Assembly (NCBI RefSeq): GCF_002257565.1
Contig: NZ_CP022736.1
Coordinates: 3,906,001-3,970,000 of the forward strand
Length of the DNA stretch: 64,000 bases
Reading direction: 5' to 3'
Source: Herbaspirillum sp. meg3
GTDB taxonomy: Bacteria > Pseudomonadota > Gammaproteobacteria > Burkholderiales > Burkholderiaceae_D
Positions 18,132 through 26,392 of this stretch are shown piece by piece. The notes below the pieces were generated by a model, which was not told the DNA's origin, did no database searches, and saw only the letters and a list, made by a program, of their open reading frames with translations. The position numbers were made by a program, and so were the translations under genes. Positions within the stretch are counted from its first letter, which is position 1; each line of letters starts with the position of its first letter.

Positions 18132-18789
18132 GCAGATCGCCCGACAAGCCGGCGCGCGCCTGCTCCGGCGATTTCTCTTGCAAGCCCTTGAGCAGCGCCG
18201 CGTGGTGTACCAGCGCGGGTGCTTCCGACAGGCGGCGGGAACCGGCGCGCAGGTCGAGGTTGATCACCGGCCCGACCTGCAGCCACAGGCTTTCGATCAG
18301 ACCGACCAGCGTCGCCATGCCTGATCCCTCGTAAGCGGCAAAGTGCAGTTGCTTGTTGAGGCGGATGATGAGGTCGACGTTGGGTTTCTTTCGATGCATC
18401 TCAACGCATAGCGTGTCGTGCAGATCGGAGACTTGCTGCAAGCCTTCTGTTGTGATGTTCTGCGCCGCATGTTCGACCGCCAGGCCTTCCAGCGCCAGGC
18501 GAATCTTCAACAGCTCGCGGAATTTGTCCTTGGTCATCAGCGGCACGCGCACGGCGCGATTGGGCAGAATTTCCAGCGCCCCTTCCGCCGCCAGCTGGCG
18601 AATCGCTTCACGCACCGGCATCGGACTGGTGCCCAAGGCTTCCGACAGACTTTTCAGGGTCAGCTTTTGACCGGGGCGGACTTGCCCTGCCAGCAGGAGC
18701 TCGCGCAAATCGTCGTACACGCGCTGCGACAGCGTGGCGTGCGTGATTTTGCGCATTTGCGAAAGGTCCGCAAGTATCGTGTGTTCCAT
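18082..18789 (-). CDS. GntR family transcriptional regulator (FCD/FadR subfamily)
   Basis: 235 residues. The N-terminal winged helix covers about 17-80 (SQRVYDDLRELLLAGQVRPGQKLTLKSLSEALG, with the family PVREAIRQLAAEGAL). The rest is an all-helical FCD ligand domain, with the metal-site type residues RLNKQLHFAAYEGSG and ALVHHAALLKGL. It is divergent from the catabolic island starting at 19276, across about 490 bp that contain overlapping inverted repeats. It is therefore the probable local repressor, responding to the island's substrate or an intermediate. Its effector is unknown. The 3' end overlaps the convergent small ORF by 50 bp. Confidence 0.92.
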   Translation of the reverse strand: MEHTILADLSQMRKITHATLSQRVYDDLRELLLAGQVRPGQKLTLKSLSEALGTSPMPVREAIRQLAAEGALEILPNRAVRVPLMTKDKFRELLKIRLALEGLAVEHAAQNITTEGLQQVSDLHDTLCVEMHRKKPNVDLIIRLNKQLHFAAYEGSGMATLVGLIESLWLQVGPVINLDLRAGSRRLSEAPALVHHAALLKGLQEKSPEQARAGLSGDLLSAAQMILAGDGLPDV

Positions 18790-19275
18790 GTCCCCGGCTT
18801 CTCACTTGAAACCATTTCATCCGTGCCGATGAAATGCGTATGTTGTTCAACCTTGTTATACAAAAGTGCCGCGGATTATAGCAGCCGCACTTCCCCGCCT
18901 TATCTGCCGAATGCCCTGCCACACTGACTTTTGCGGCGCTTTCCACGGCAAGCAACCCTCTGTTGCCGTGCCGCGGCATGGCCCCCGGCAACATGTATTC
19001 CTGCTGCATCGCCGGTTGACACACCCCAATTCTATCGAATACATTTGATCACATGTCAAATAAATGACATAAAAAAGAGGCTATTGCAAAAAGATAAAGG
19101 AGACGCCAAGGCTGGATCAGCGACTTGAATCCGGCTTCGCCCCGCCTTTCTCTCTGCTGCACGCAAGCACTCAATAAGAAAACAAGCCGCTTCATTCACG
19201 CCATCTCATCTGGCGATGTGCGGCGGCTTCCATCGAGACACCCGGCTCGCGCCGGACCAATAGGAGGTTTGCACC
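18790..19275. other. Divergent regulatory gap between GntR and the transporter island
   Basis: About 490 bp without a credible gene. It includes the overlapping inverted repeats at 19043-19070 (listed separately) and an AGGAGGT-type ribosome-binding site just before 19276. The distal 200 bp have no feature I can support. Confidence 0.5.
19043..19070. promoter_or_regulatory. Candidate GntR operator: two overlapping inverted repeats
   Basis: ATTTGA-N7-TCAAAT (19043-19061) overlaps ATGTCA-N6-TGACAT (19053-19070). FCD-type GntR dimers commonly bind such AT-rich palindromes, and the gntR gene is divergent here. Binding by this particular regulator is inference. Confidence 0.45.
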
Positions 19276-20550
19276 ATGGAGCAAGACGATAACAACGCTA
19301 GCAGCAAGATCCTGTCGCCTGGCCGTCGCACCATTCTGAAAGCAGGCGCGGCCGTTGCCACCACCTCGGCGCTGGGCTTCCCGGCCATCGTCAAGGCGCA
19401 GTCGGACAAAATCATCATCGGCCACCTGACCCCGCGCACCGGCTTCCTCGGCCCCTTGGGCGAATATGCCGTCATGAGCATCACCCTCGCAGTAGAAGAA
19501 CAAAACAAGGCCGGTGGCCTGCTCGGTCGCCAGCTCACGCTGATCTCGGAAGACTCCGTCAATCCGCCAACCGCCTCCTCCAAGGCACAACGCCTGTTGG
19601 AACGCGACGGCGCCGCGGTGCTGATCGGTGAGATTTCCTCCGCCTCGGCACTCGGCATCGCGCAAGTGGCACAGCGCAACAAGAAGCTATTCATGAACAC
19701 CGGCTGCAACTCCGACGAGCTGCGCGGCAAGAGCTGCAACAAATTCATGTTCCATATCGAGGCTGCCAACTCGACGTACGTCAAGGCCTGCGGCCGCTCG
19801 CTGGTGCGCGACAACCTGATCAAGGGCAAGAAGCTGTATGCGTTGTCCGCCGATTACGCCTTCGGCCACGACCTGCTGCGCGCCGCCAAATCCTTCGTTT
19901 CCGCCAATGGCGGCACGATTACCAATGACGAGCTGGTGCCGACCGATGCCACCGACTTCAGCCCTTACCTGCTCAAGATCCGCCAGGCCAAACCTGACCT
20001 GGTCATCTCCAATCTGGCGGGCAACCAGATCACCAACTTCATCAAGCAATATTCAGAGTTCGGCCTGCCCTTCCCGATCGCCGGCTTCGGTTTCGATACG
20101 GCGGTTGCCTGGGGCGCGGGCGCAGACAGCTTTGCCGGCACCTGGCCGACCACCTGGCACCACGACGTCAATGCACCATCGGCAAAAGCCTTCGTCGCCG
20201 CCTTCATCAAGAAATTCGGCAAACCGCCGGAGAACCAGGCGTGGGGCGAATACGTCGCCTTCCGCTCCATCGTGCAAGCCGTCACCGAAACCAAGTCGCT
20301 GGATACCGCCAAGCTGATCGAGTATTTCGAAAAAGGCGCGCCCATTGATGCATTGAAAGCACGCAAAGGCACCTATCGCGCCTGGGATCACCAATTGCTG
20401 CAAGAAATGTACACGGTCACGCCGAAACCGAAGGCACAGATCAAGGACAAGTGGGACTTCATGCTGCTGGGCGCATCGGTGCCGGGACCGACTGAGTCGT
20501 TGGAGGTACTCGCTCCCACGATGCAAGAGAACGCCTGCACCTTTACCTAA
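19276..20550 (+). CDS. Liv-type ABC transporter substrate-binding protein, Tat-type signal
   Basis: 424-residue periplasmic binding protein of the branched-chain amino acid/amide family (peripla_BP_6). The N-terminus carries a twin-arginine-like motif (SPGRRTILKAG, Arg17-Arg18) before a hydrophobic stretch and a cleavage site near VKAQ, so Tat export is likely. The mature start KIIIGHLTPRTGFLGPLGEYAV and the later DYAFGHDLL and PDLVISNLAGNQ are family landmarks. It is the first gene of the transporter/catabolic set and has a strong GGAGGT ribosome-binding site. The ligand is unknown; by context it may be a beta-hydroxy acid or derivative, not necessarily an amino acid. Confidence 0.92.
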   Translation: MEQDDNNASSKILSPGRRTILKAGAAVATTSALGFPAIVKAQSDKIIIGHLTPRTGFLGPLGEYAVMSITLAVEEQNKAGGLLGRQLTLISEDSVNPPTASSKAQRLLERDGAAVLIGEISSASALGIAQVAQRNKKLFMNTGCNSDELRGKSCNKFMFHIEAANSTYVKACGRSLVRDNLIKGKKLYALSADYAFGHDLLRAAKSFVSANGGTITNDELVPTDATDFSPYLLKIRQAKPDLVISNLAGNQITNFIKQYSEFGLPFPIAGFGFDTAVAWGAGADSFAGTWPTTWHHDVNAPSAKAFVAAFIKKFGKPPENQAWGEYVAFRSIVQAVTETKSLDTAKLIEYFEKGAPIDALKARKGTYRAWDHQLLQEMYTVTPKPKAQIKDKWDFMLLGASVPGPTESLEVLAPTMQENACTFT

Positions 20551-20566
20551 GCCGTCACCTACTCTT

Positions 20567-20633
20567 CGTCGCGCCAGCGAATGCTGGAGTCCGGTGTAAC
20601 GACACTGGATCCCAGCGTTCGCTGGGACGACGG
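20567..20633. repeat. REP-like palindromic repeat, copy 2
   Basis: Lies between the binding-protein gene and the LivH-type gene. The core is CCCAGCGTTCGCTGGG, flanked by GGAT and ACGACGG; the left half (GCGCCAGCGAATGCTGGAG) is a second, inverted unit. Compare copies at 8724-8802 and 25929-25959. Its place inside an operon may attenuate readthrough or stabilise the upstream message. Confidence 0.75.
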
Positions 20634-20716
20634 TGATTGATGACGCTTTTCAGGTTTCTCTCAGCCTACTCTCAGCTTTCTCTCAGCTTTTTCTTGTCCT
20701 CCCCTCCGGAGCAGCA

Positions 20717-21592
20717 ATGCAAATCGTTTTCCTGTTGGAGCAAATCCTCAACGGCATCCTGGTAGGCGGTTACTACCTGCTGATTGCCTTGGGACTGTCG
20801 CTTATTTTCAGTCTCGGCGGCGTGGTCAATCTGGCCCACGGCGCCTTCTACGCCATCGGCGCTTATCTCGCGGTGGAGATCACCAAATACCTTGGCTTTG
20901 GCGGCGCATTAATTCTGTCGCCCTTGCTGGTGGCCCTGATCGGCATTCTGTTTGAGCGTTTTTTGCTGCGCAGATTTTACTCAGCCGATCCGATTCTCGG
21001 TCTGTTGCTGACCTTCGGCCTGGCGATGGTGGCGGAACAAATCATCCGCATCTTCTGGGGCGCGTCGCCCTTGCCCGCCTCCATTCCCCCGGCCTTCAAA
21101 GGCCAGATCATGGTCGGCGACTTCATGTATTCCAAATACCGCCTGCTGATGCTGGTGGCCGTCGTAGTCGCACTGACGTTGATCTGGATGCTGCTCAATA
21201 AGACATCCTTCGGCCGCGTGGTGCGCGCCGGCGTGCAAAAGCCGGACATGGTGGCGGTGCTCGGCATCAAGCTGCAACCCTACATGACCGCCATCGTGAT
21301 GCTCGGCGTCGGACTGGCTGCGCTGGCCGGCGTGTTGTTTGCGCCGATCTCCGGCGTGCATCCGGCCATGGGTGCGGAAATCATGACCGCTGCTTTCGTG
21401 GTGGTGGTGATCGGCGGCCTCGGCAGCTTCTGGGGTGTGGTGCTGGCGGCCTTGCTGGTGGGCGTGGTGCGTGGCATCACGATCCAGTTCTATGCGCCCG
21501 CCGGTGAAGCATCGATGTATCTGCTGATGCTGCTGGTGCTGATCTTCCGTCCGCGCGGCCTCCTGGGCGAACGCATCGAACGTTTTGAATGA
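20717..21592 (+). CDS. LivH-type ABC transporter permease
   Basis: Inner-membrane permease of the branched-chain amino acid type. 291 residues from the ATG at 20717, preceded by CTCCGGAGCA; the open frame extends upstream into the repeat but those codons are not permease-like. Landmarks are QILNGILVGGYYLLIALGL, VVNLAHGAFYAIGAYL and, near the C-terminus, AFVVVVIGGLGSFWGVVLAALL. The stop codon overlaps the next start as ATGA (21589-21592), giving translational coupling to the fused permease-ATPase gene. It pairs with the LivM-like domain of that protein. Confidence 0.92.
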   Translation: MQIVFLLEQILNGILVGGYYLLIALGLSLIFSLGGVVNLAHGAFYAIGAYLAVEITKYLGFGGALILSPLLVALIGILFERFLLRRFYSADPILGLLLTFGLAMVAEQIIRIFWGASPLPASIPPAFKGQIMVGDFMYSKYRLLMLVAVVVALTLIWMLLNKTSFGRVVRAGVQKPDMVAVLGIKLQPYMTAIVMLGVGLAALAGVLFAPISGVHPAMGAEIMTAAFVVVVIGGLGSFWGVVLAALLVGVVRGITIQFYAPAGEASMYLLMLLVLIFRPRGLLGERIERFE

Positions 21593-24123
21593 GAGCGGAC
21601 ATGTATAACAAATATCAATCTTTATGGATCGGCGCGCTGGCGCTGATCGTCGTCCCCATCCTGCTGCAACTGCTGGGCCTGACCACCAGCTCGTCCACCG
21701 ACGTCGTCATCTACGCCATCGCCGCCATGGGCCTGAACCTGCTGGTCGGCTACACCGGTCTGACGTCGTTCGGCCATGGTGCGTGGTTCGGTGTCGGCGC
21801 CTATGCTGCGGCGCTGTCGCAGAAATACTGGTTCCCCGGCCAGATCGTGGCGCCGATGCTGTTCACCATCGTCTTCATTGCGGCGTCGGCGGCGATTATC
21901 GGCTTCCTGATCCTGCGCCGACGCGGCGTGTATTTTTCGCTGCTGACGCTGGCCTTGTCGGCGCTGACGTTTGCAATCGCGTTCCGCTGGACCGACTTCA
22001 CCGGCGGCGAATCGGGACTCGGCAATGTCGTGCGTCCGGTCGTGGCAGGCATTGATCTGGATCAGTCGATTCCCTTCCTTGTCTTCGTCAGCGTGATTGC
22101 GCTGATCGTACTGTTCGTCCTGCAGCGTGTGATCCGTTCGCCCTTCGGCCACACTATCGTGGCGATCCGCGAGAACGAGCAGCGTGCCCGCTTCCAGGGT
22201 TACAGCACGATCATCTACAAGCTGATCATGTTCATCGTGTCGGCCAGCGTGACCGGTCTGGCGGGCGCCTTGCTGGCGTTCCATCACCGCTTCGCCTCGG
22301 CCGAGCCAACGTCGGTCGCGTTCTCGGGCGAGCTGCTGGCGATGGTGGTGATCGGCGGCATGCGCAGCTTCCTCGGCCCGGCATTGGGTGCGCTGTTCTA
22401 CATTCTGTTCCGCGAATGCCTGTCGATATGGACCGAAAACTGGTTGCTGTGGTTCGGCCTCGCCTTTGTCGGCTTCATCCTGTTTTCGCCGACCGGCCTG
22501 GTCGGCATCTGGCAACAGATCAAACGCCGTCTGCGTCCGCCAGCCGAAGTCGGCGCCGCGATGAGCCAGCGCCAGATCGTTGACGGTTTGCCGCTGCCGG
22601 CCTTCCTGCAGCCACCGCGCCAGGAGGGATTGGTATTGGAGGTGAAGGATATCGACATCCGATTCGGCGGCATTCAGGCGGTCAAGAATGCGCAGATCAA
22701 TTTGCACGCCGGTGAGATCCACGCGCTGATCGGCCCCAATGGCGCGGGCAAGACAACGACCTTCAATCTGATCTCCGGCATGTTCATCCCTCACCACGGT
22801 ACGGTAAAGCTGAACGGAGAAGAAATCCAGGGACTGACGCCGGGCCAGATTTGCCAGCGCGGTCTGGCGCGTTCGTTCCAGATCACCAACCTGTTCAAGG
22901 GTCTGAGCATCTACGAAAACCTGCGGCTGTCGCTACAGGCGCGCCACCCCTCGCGCTTCAACATGTGGAAAGACATTGACAGCTATCCTGAAATCCACAC
23001 CGAAACCGAAGAGCTGATGCGCTTCCTTGGTCTCAAAGGTATCGACGACATCGAAGGTGGAGCACTCTCCTATGGCGGCCAACGCCTGGTCGATCTGGGC
23101 ATTGCGCTCGGCTCCAAACCGCATGTGCTGCTGATGGATGAACCGCTGGCAGGTCTGGCCGCCGCCGAACGCGAGCGCGTGTCGCGGCTGGTGAAGATCA
23201 TCGCCGACAATATCCCGGTGCTGATCGTCGAGCACGACATTGACCGCGTCCTCGGCTTCTCGCATCAGGTCACGGTGATGAATCAGGGCAGCGTGCTGAT
23301 GTCAGGCACACCCGACGAAGCGCGTGCCGACCAGCGCGTGCAGGAGATCTATACCGGCACCGGTACGCCGCCCGTCACCGGCCGCATCGCCGGAGATGCA
23401 CAGGAGCGTCCGCAGCTGCTGTCCTTCGACAAGGTCAATGCCTTCTACGGCAAGAGCCACATCCTCAACGACGCCACGCTGGAAGTGCGCGAAGGCGAAA
23501 TCGTCGCCCTGCTCGGTCGCAATGGCGCCGGCAAGTCGACCTTGCTGAAAGCGCTGACCGGCTTGCTGAAACCGGCATCGGGTGCAATCCGCTACAACGG
23601 CAAGGACATCGCCGGCCTGAGCGCACCCGACATCGCGCGACTGGGCATCGGTTACGTGCCGCAAGGACGCGGCCTGTTTGCCGGGATGACGGTGGCGGAG
23701 AATCTCTCGCTGGGACGTCTGGCGCGCAAGACCGACAGCTCCAACGGTATTGCCTGGAGTGAAGAAAAAATCCTGCACTACTTCCCGCGCCTGAAAGAAC
23801 GCCTGCACACGCCGGCCGATTTTCTCTCCGGCGGCGAACAGCAGATGGTCGCCGTGGCGCGCGCCCTGTCGGGCAACGTCAGGCTGTTGCTGCTGGACGA
23901 ACCTTTTGAAGGTCTCGCACCAGCGGTCGTGCAGGAGCTGTTCACCGTCTTCGATCAACTGCGCAAGGAAGTCTCCATCGTCATCGTCGAACACAACCTC
24001 GACCTGGTGCTGGCATTGGCTGACCGCGTGTTCGCACTGGAGCGCGGCGCGGTCTTCCACACCGGGCCGGCCGAGCCGCTGCTGACCGACCTGACCTACC
24101 GCAAGCAAATTCTCTGGCTTTAA
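21589..24123 (+). CDS. Triple-fusion Liv transporter: LivM permease + LivG ATPase + LivF ATPase
   Basis: One 844-residue polypeptide carries three normally separate subunits. Residues 1-310 are a LivM-type permease (YTGLTSFGHGAWFGVGAYAA; RRRGVYFSLLTLALSALTF). Residues about 348-590 are a LivG-type ATPase with Walker A GPNGAGKTT (about 382-390), signature SYGGQ instead of SGGQ (about 494-498) and Walker B VLLMDEPLAGL. Residues about 608-844 are a LivF-type ATPase with Walker A GRNGAGKST, signature LSGGEQQ and Walker B LLLLDEPFEGL. Linkers are short and charged. The frame is continuous over 2.5 kb, so this is not a simple frameshift. The start is the ATG at 21589 (overlapping livH-like stop) or the ATG at 21601. 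Permease-ATPase fusions are known in this superfamily; having all three together is less common. Confidence 0.93.
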   Translation: MRADMYNKYQSLWIGALALIVVPILLQLLGLTTSSSTDVVIYAIAAMGLNLLVGYTGLTSFGHGAWFGVGAYAAALSQKYWFPGQIVAPMLFTIVFIAASAAIIGFLILRRRGVYFSLLTLALSALTFAIAFRWTDFTGGESGLGNVVRPVVAGIDLDQSIPFLVFVSVIALIVLFVLQRVIRSPFGHTIVAIRENEQRARFQGYSTIIYKLIMFIVSASVTGLAGALLAFHHRFASAEPTSVAFSGELLAMVVIGGMRSFLGPALGALFYILFRECLSIWTENWLLWFGLAFVGFILFSPTGLVGIWQQIKRRLRPPAEVGAAMSQRQIVDGLPLPAFLQPPRQEGLVLEVKDIDIRFGGIQAVKNAQINLHAGEIHALIGPNGAGKTTTFNLISGMFIPHHGTVKLNGEEIQGLTPGQICQRGLARSFQITNLFKGLSIYENLRLSLQARHPSRFNMWKDIDSYPEIHTETEELMRFLGLKGIDDIEGGALSYGGQRLVDLGIALGSKPHVLLMDEPLAGLAAAERERVSRLVKIIADNIPVLIVEHDIDRVLGFSHQVTVMNQGSVLMSGTPDEARADQRVQEIYTGTGTPPVTGRIAGDAQERPQLLSFDKVNAFYGKSHILNDATLEVREGEIVALLGRNGAGKSTLLKALTGLLKPASGAIRYNGKDIAGLSAPDIARLGIGYVPQGRGLFAGMTVAENLSLGRLARKTDSSNGIAWSEEKILHYFPRLKERLHTPADFLSGGEQQMVAVARALSGNVRLLLLDEPFEGLAPAVVQELFTVFDQLRKEVSIVIVEHNLDLVLALADRVFALERGAVFHTGPAEPLLTDLTYRKQILWL

Positions 24124-24159
24124 CTTTTTATTTCTGACACAAGCAACAAGGACATTGAC

Positions 24160-24942
24160 ATGAACACCAGTTTGAAAGATCAACGCGTCGTCGTCACCGC
24201 AGGCGCACAAGGCATCGGCCTGGCCATCACCGCATCGTTTGTGGCGACAGGCGCGCAGGTCCACATCTGCGACGTCAGCGACGACTTCCTCGACAGCGCG
24301 CGCAAGCAGTTCACCGGTGCGCCGGTCACCTTCAGCAAGACCGATGTCGCCAACGAAGCGCAGGTCGACGCCATGTTCGCTGATCTGACGCAACGTTGGG
24401 GCGCACTTGACGTGCTGGTCAACAACGCCGGCATCGCCGGGCCAACCGCGAAAGTCGAGGAGACAGAACTGTCGGCCTGGGATCAGACCATCGCCGTCAA
24501 CCTGACCGGCCCCTTCCTCTGCACGCGCCGTGCAGTGCCGCTGCTGAAAAAAGCCGGCGGCGGTTCCATCGTCAACATTTCGTCGGCAGCCGGCCGTCTC
24601 GGCTTTCCGCTGCGCACGCCCTACTCCGCTTCCAAGTTCGGCGTCATCGGCCTCACCGAAAGCTGGGCCATGGAACTCGGCCCGTCCAACATCCGCGTCA
24701 ACGCCATCCTCCCCGGCATCGTCGCCGGTGAGCGCCAGGAGCGTGTGATCGCCGCCAAGGCAGCGTCCTATGGCATCGACCATGAAGCGATGCGCGAACG
24801 CCTGCTGTCCAAGGTCTCGATGCGCAAGATGGTCACCGCGCAAGACATCGCCAACCAGATCATCTACATCTGCTCGCCGGCAGGATCTGCCATCAGCGGG
24901 CAAAGTTTGTCGGTCTGCGGTAATGTCGAACATCTCGGCTAA
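24160..24942 (+). CDS. Short-chain dehydrogenase/reductase (classical SDR)
   Basis: 260-residue NAD(P)-dependent oxidoreductase. Cofactor motif TAGAQGIG (about 13-20), NNAG (88-91), catalytic Ser at 141-142 and Tyr155-x3-Lys159 (YSASK) are in place. An acidic residue after beta-2 (CDVSD) suggests NAD rather than NADP. It sits between the transporter and the 3-hydroxyacid dehydrogenase gene, with an AAGGA ribosome-binding site and only short gaps, so it is part of the same operon. It probably oxidises a hydroxyl on the imported compound or an intermediate; substrate not determinable. Confidence 0.93.
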   Translation: MNTSLKDQRVVVTAGAQGIGLAITASFVATGAQVHICDVSDDFLDSARKQFTGAPVTFSKTDVANEAQVDAMFADLTQRWGALDVLVNNAGIAGPTAKVEETELSAWDQTIAVNLTGPFLCTRRAVPLLKKAGGGSIVNISSAAGRLGFPLRTPYSASKFGVIGLTESWAMELGPSNIRVNAILPGIVAGERQERVIAAKAASYGIDHEAMRERLLSKVSMRKMVTAQDIANQIIYICSPAGSAISGQSLSVCGNVEHLG

Positions 24943-24963
24943 AGACTAAACAAAGGAGACACC

Positions 24964-25896
24964 ATGAATGAAAAAATCGCCGTCATCGGCGCAGGCCTCA
25001 TCGGCCGCGCCTGGGCCATCGTCTTCGCCCGCGCCGGCTGCAGCGTCGCCATTTACGACGCCGTACCGGAAGCGCTCAGCGCCTGCACCAAGCTCCTGCA
25101 CGACAACATCAGCGACCTGGCCAAACATGGCCTGATCACTGAAACGCCCGACGTAGTGCTGGCACGCATCAAGCCCGTGAGCACCCTGGCCGAAGCACTC
25201 AAAGGCGCGGTATTGGTGCAAGAGAACGTCAAGGAAACCGTCGACGTCAAACGGCAGATCTTCGCCGAGATGGACAAACTGGCCGCGCCCGACACCATCC
25301 TCACCAGCTCGACCTCATGGATCCCGACCTCCGAGTTCTCCGAAAACCTCCCCGGCCGCCATCGCATCCTGGTCGCCCATCCGGTGAACCCGCCGTACCT
25401 CGTCCCGCTGGTCGAACTGGCGCCTGCGCCGTGGACATCAGAAGAGACGGTCAAGCGCGCCCACGACATCTACACCCGCGCCGGCCAGTCGCCGGTGCTG
25501 CTGAAAAAAGAAATCACCGGCTTCCTGCTCAACCGCATCCAGGGCGCGGTGCTCAACGAAGCGCTGAACCTGTACGAAAACGGCTACGCCTCCGCCGAAG
25601 ATCTGGACAAGGTATTGAAAGATGGTCTGGGTCTGCGCTGGTCCTTCATGGGCCCGTTCGAAACCATCGACCTCAACGCTCCCGAAGGCGTAATCGACTA
25701 TGCGAAACGCTACGGCCACACCTACCGTGATGTCGCCAAGACACAGTTGCCGAATGAATGGAATGCAGAGACGCTGAAAGAGATTGAAGGAGAACGACGC
25801 GAGGTACTGCGTGCAGATCAACTGGAAGAAAGATCGCGCTGGCGCGACAACCGCTTGATGGGATTGGTGGCGCACAAGAGGAAGCAACCGACCTAA
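24964..25896 (+). CDS. CRYL1/lambda-crystallin-like 3-hydroxyacid dehydrogenase
   Basis: 310 residues of the 3-hydroxyacyl-CoA dehydrogenase superfamily. The NAD fold is AVIGAGLIGRAWAIVFA with the acidic YDAVPEA; the catalytic-site block is TSSTSWIPTSEF and AHPVNPPYLVPLVEL, which matches the L-gulonate 3-dehydrogenase/lambda-crystallin group better than FadB-like enzymes. The C-terminal domain has ITGFLLNRIQGAVLNEALNL. No CoA-hydratase or thioesterase domain is fused. It likely oxidises a free beta-hydroxy acid to the beta-keto acid, which would be the substrate type for the BKACE enzyme encoded downstream. AAGGAG ribosome-binding site. Confidence 0.88.
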   Translation: MNEKIAVIGAGLIGRAWAIVFARAGCSVAIYDAVPEALSACTKLLHDNISDLAKHGLITETPDVVLARIKPVSTLAEALKGAVLVQENVKETVDVKRQIFAEMDKLAAPDTILTSSTSWIPTSEFSENLPGRHRILVAHPVNPPYLVPLVELAPAPWTSEETVKRAHDIYTRAGQSPVLLKKEITGFLLNRIQGAVLNEALNLYENGYASAEDLDKVLKDGLGLRWSFMGPFETIDLNAPEGVIDYAKRYGHTYRDVAKTQLPNEWNAETLKEIEGERREVLRADQLEERSRWRDNRLMGLVAHKRKQPT

Positions 25897-25928
25897 GACA
25901 ATGCCGGAGATAGTTTCGCCTGGTCACG

Positions 25929-25959
25929 CCGCTGGGTCCCAGCGTCCGTTGGGACGACG
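25929..25959. repeat. REP-like palindromic repeat, copy 3 (half unit)
   Basis: The inverted core GTCCCAGCG-TC-CGTTGGGAC followed by GACG matches the core of copies 1 and 2 with one or two changes. Only one half of the doublet is present. Confidence 0.7.
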
Positions 25960-26056
25960 CTAAAGAGAGCGGAAGAAGTTGATGTATCACTGATGCAGAG
26001 ATTGGCGATGCGAAGCGAGCCCGTCTCGAAGTCCGCTTGAGAGTAGCCGGTGACGG

Positions 26057-26254
26057 CAGGTGCAAATCGGATTAAGAAGGGAAAAATGTCTGAGCGCAGC
26101 GAGTTGTTTTCCCTTCCCGATTTGTGCCTGACGGCGCCGGGAACCCCGAAGGGGCTACGACCCAGCGGCCGCCTTCTTTTGCTTACTTTTCTTGGCGGAG
26201 CAAGAAAAGTGAGCGGCTGCCGGGCCGCCCCCGGCAAAGGTTGATCGAAGAAAG
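26057..26254. repeat. Structured intergenic element with three inverted repeats
   Basis: The outer arms CAGGTGCAAATCGG (26057-26070) and CCGATTTGTGCCTG (26117-26130) enclose AAGGGAAAA/TTTTCCCTT (26077-26085, 26107-26115). A second hairpin follows: GCTTACTTTTCTTG (26181-26194) with CAAGAAAAGTGAGC (26201-26214). The end, GCCGGGCCGCCCCCGGC then TTGATCGAAGAAAG, recurs almost unchanged at 31795-31833. It looks like a dispersed non-coding repeat. Confidence 0.6.
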
Positions 26255-26392
26255 CACAAAATTAGCTACAAGAAAAAATCAGTCGAAACAGCGGAAGCCT
26301 CCGAATCCTGGCATCCATAAGAGCGACAAAGAAATAACGAACGACAGAGATAAAGACAAGCCCCACAAACCAACAATCACCAGGAGAACCAA

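Larger units (their letters stand above)
25897..26392. other. Repeat-filled gap between the dehydrogenase and BKACE genes
   Basis: About 500 bp with no credible coding region despite several short ORFs. It contains the REP-like half copy (25929-25959) and the structured element at 26057-26254, then an A-rich leader ahead of the BKACE ribosome-binding site. The interruption may uncouple BKACE expression from the upstream genes. Confidence 0.55.

Noticed and set aside
23302..24933. A 543-codon minus-strand frame across the Liv ATPase and SDR genes
   Set aside because: It runs antisense to two genes with full catalytic motifs and has no domain signature or ribosome-binding site.
24964..25896. 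Specific assignment as carnitine dehydrogenase
   Set aside because: BKACE neighbours in carnitine pathways suggested it, but the active-site blocks look CRYL1/gulonate-dehydrogenase-like. There is no fused thioesterase, so the substrate stays open.
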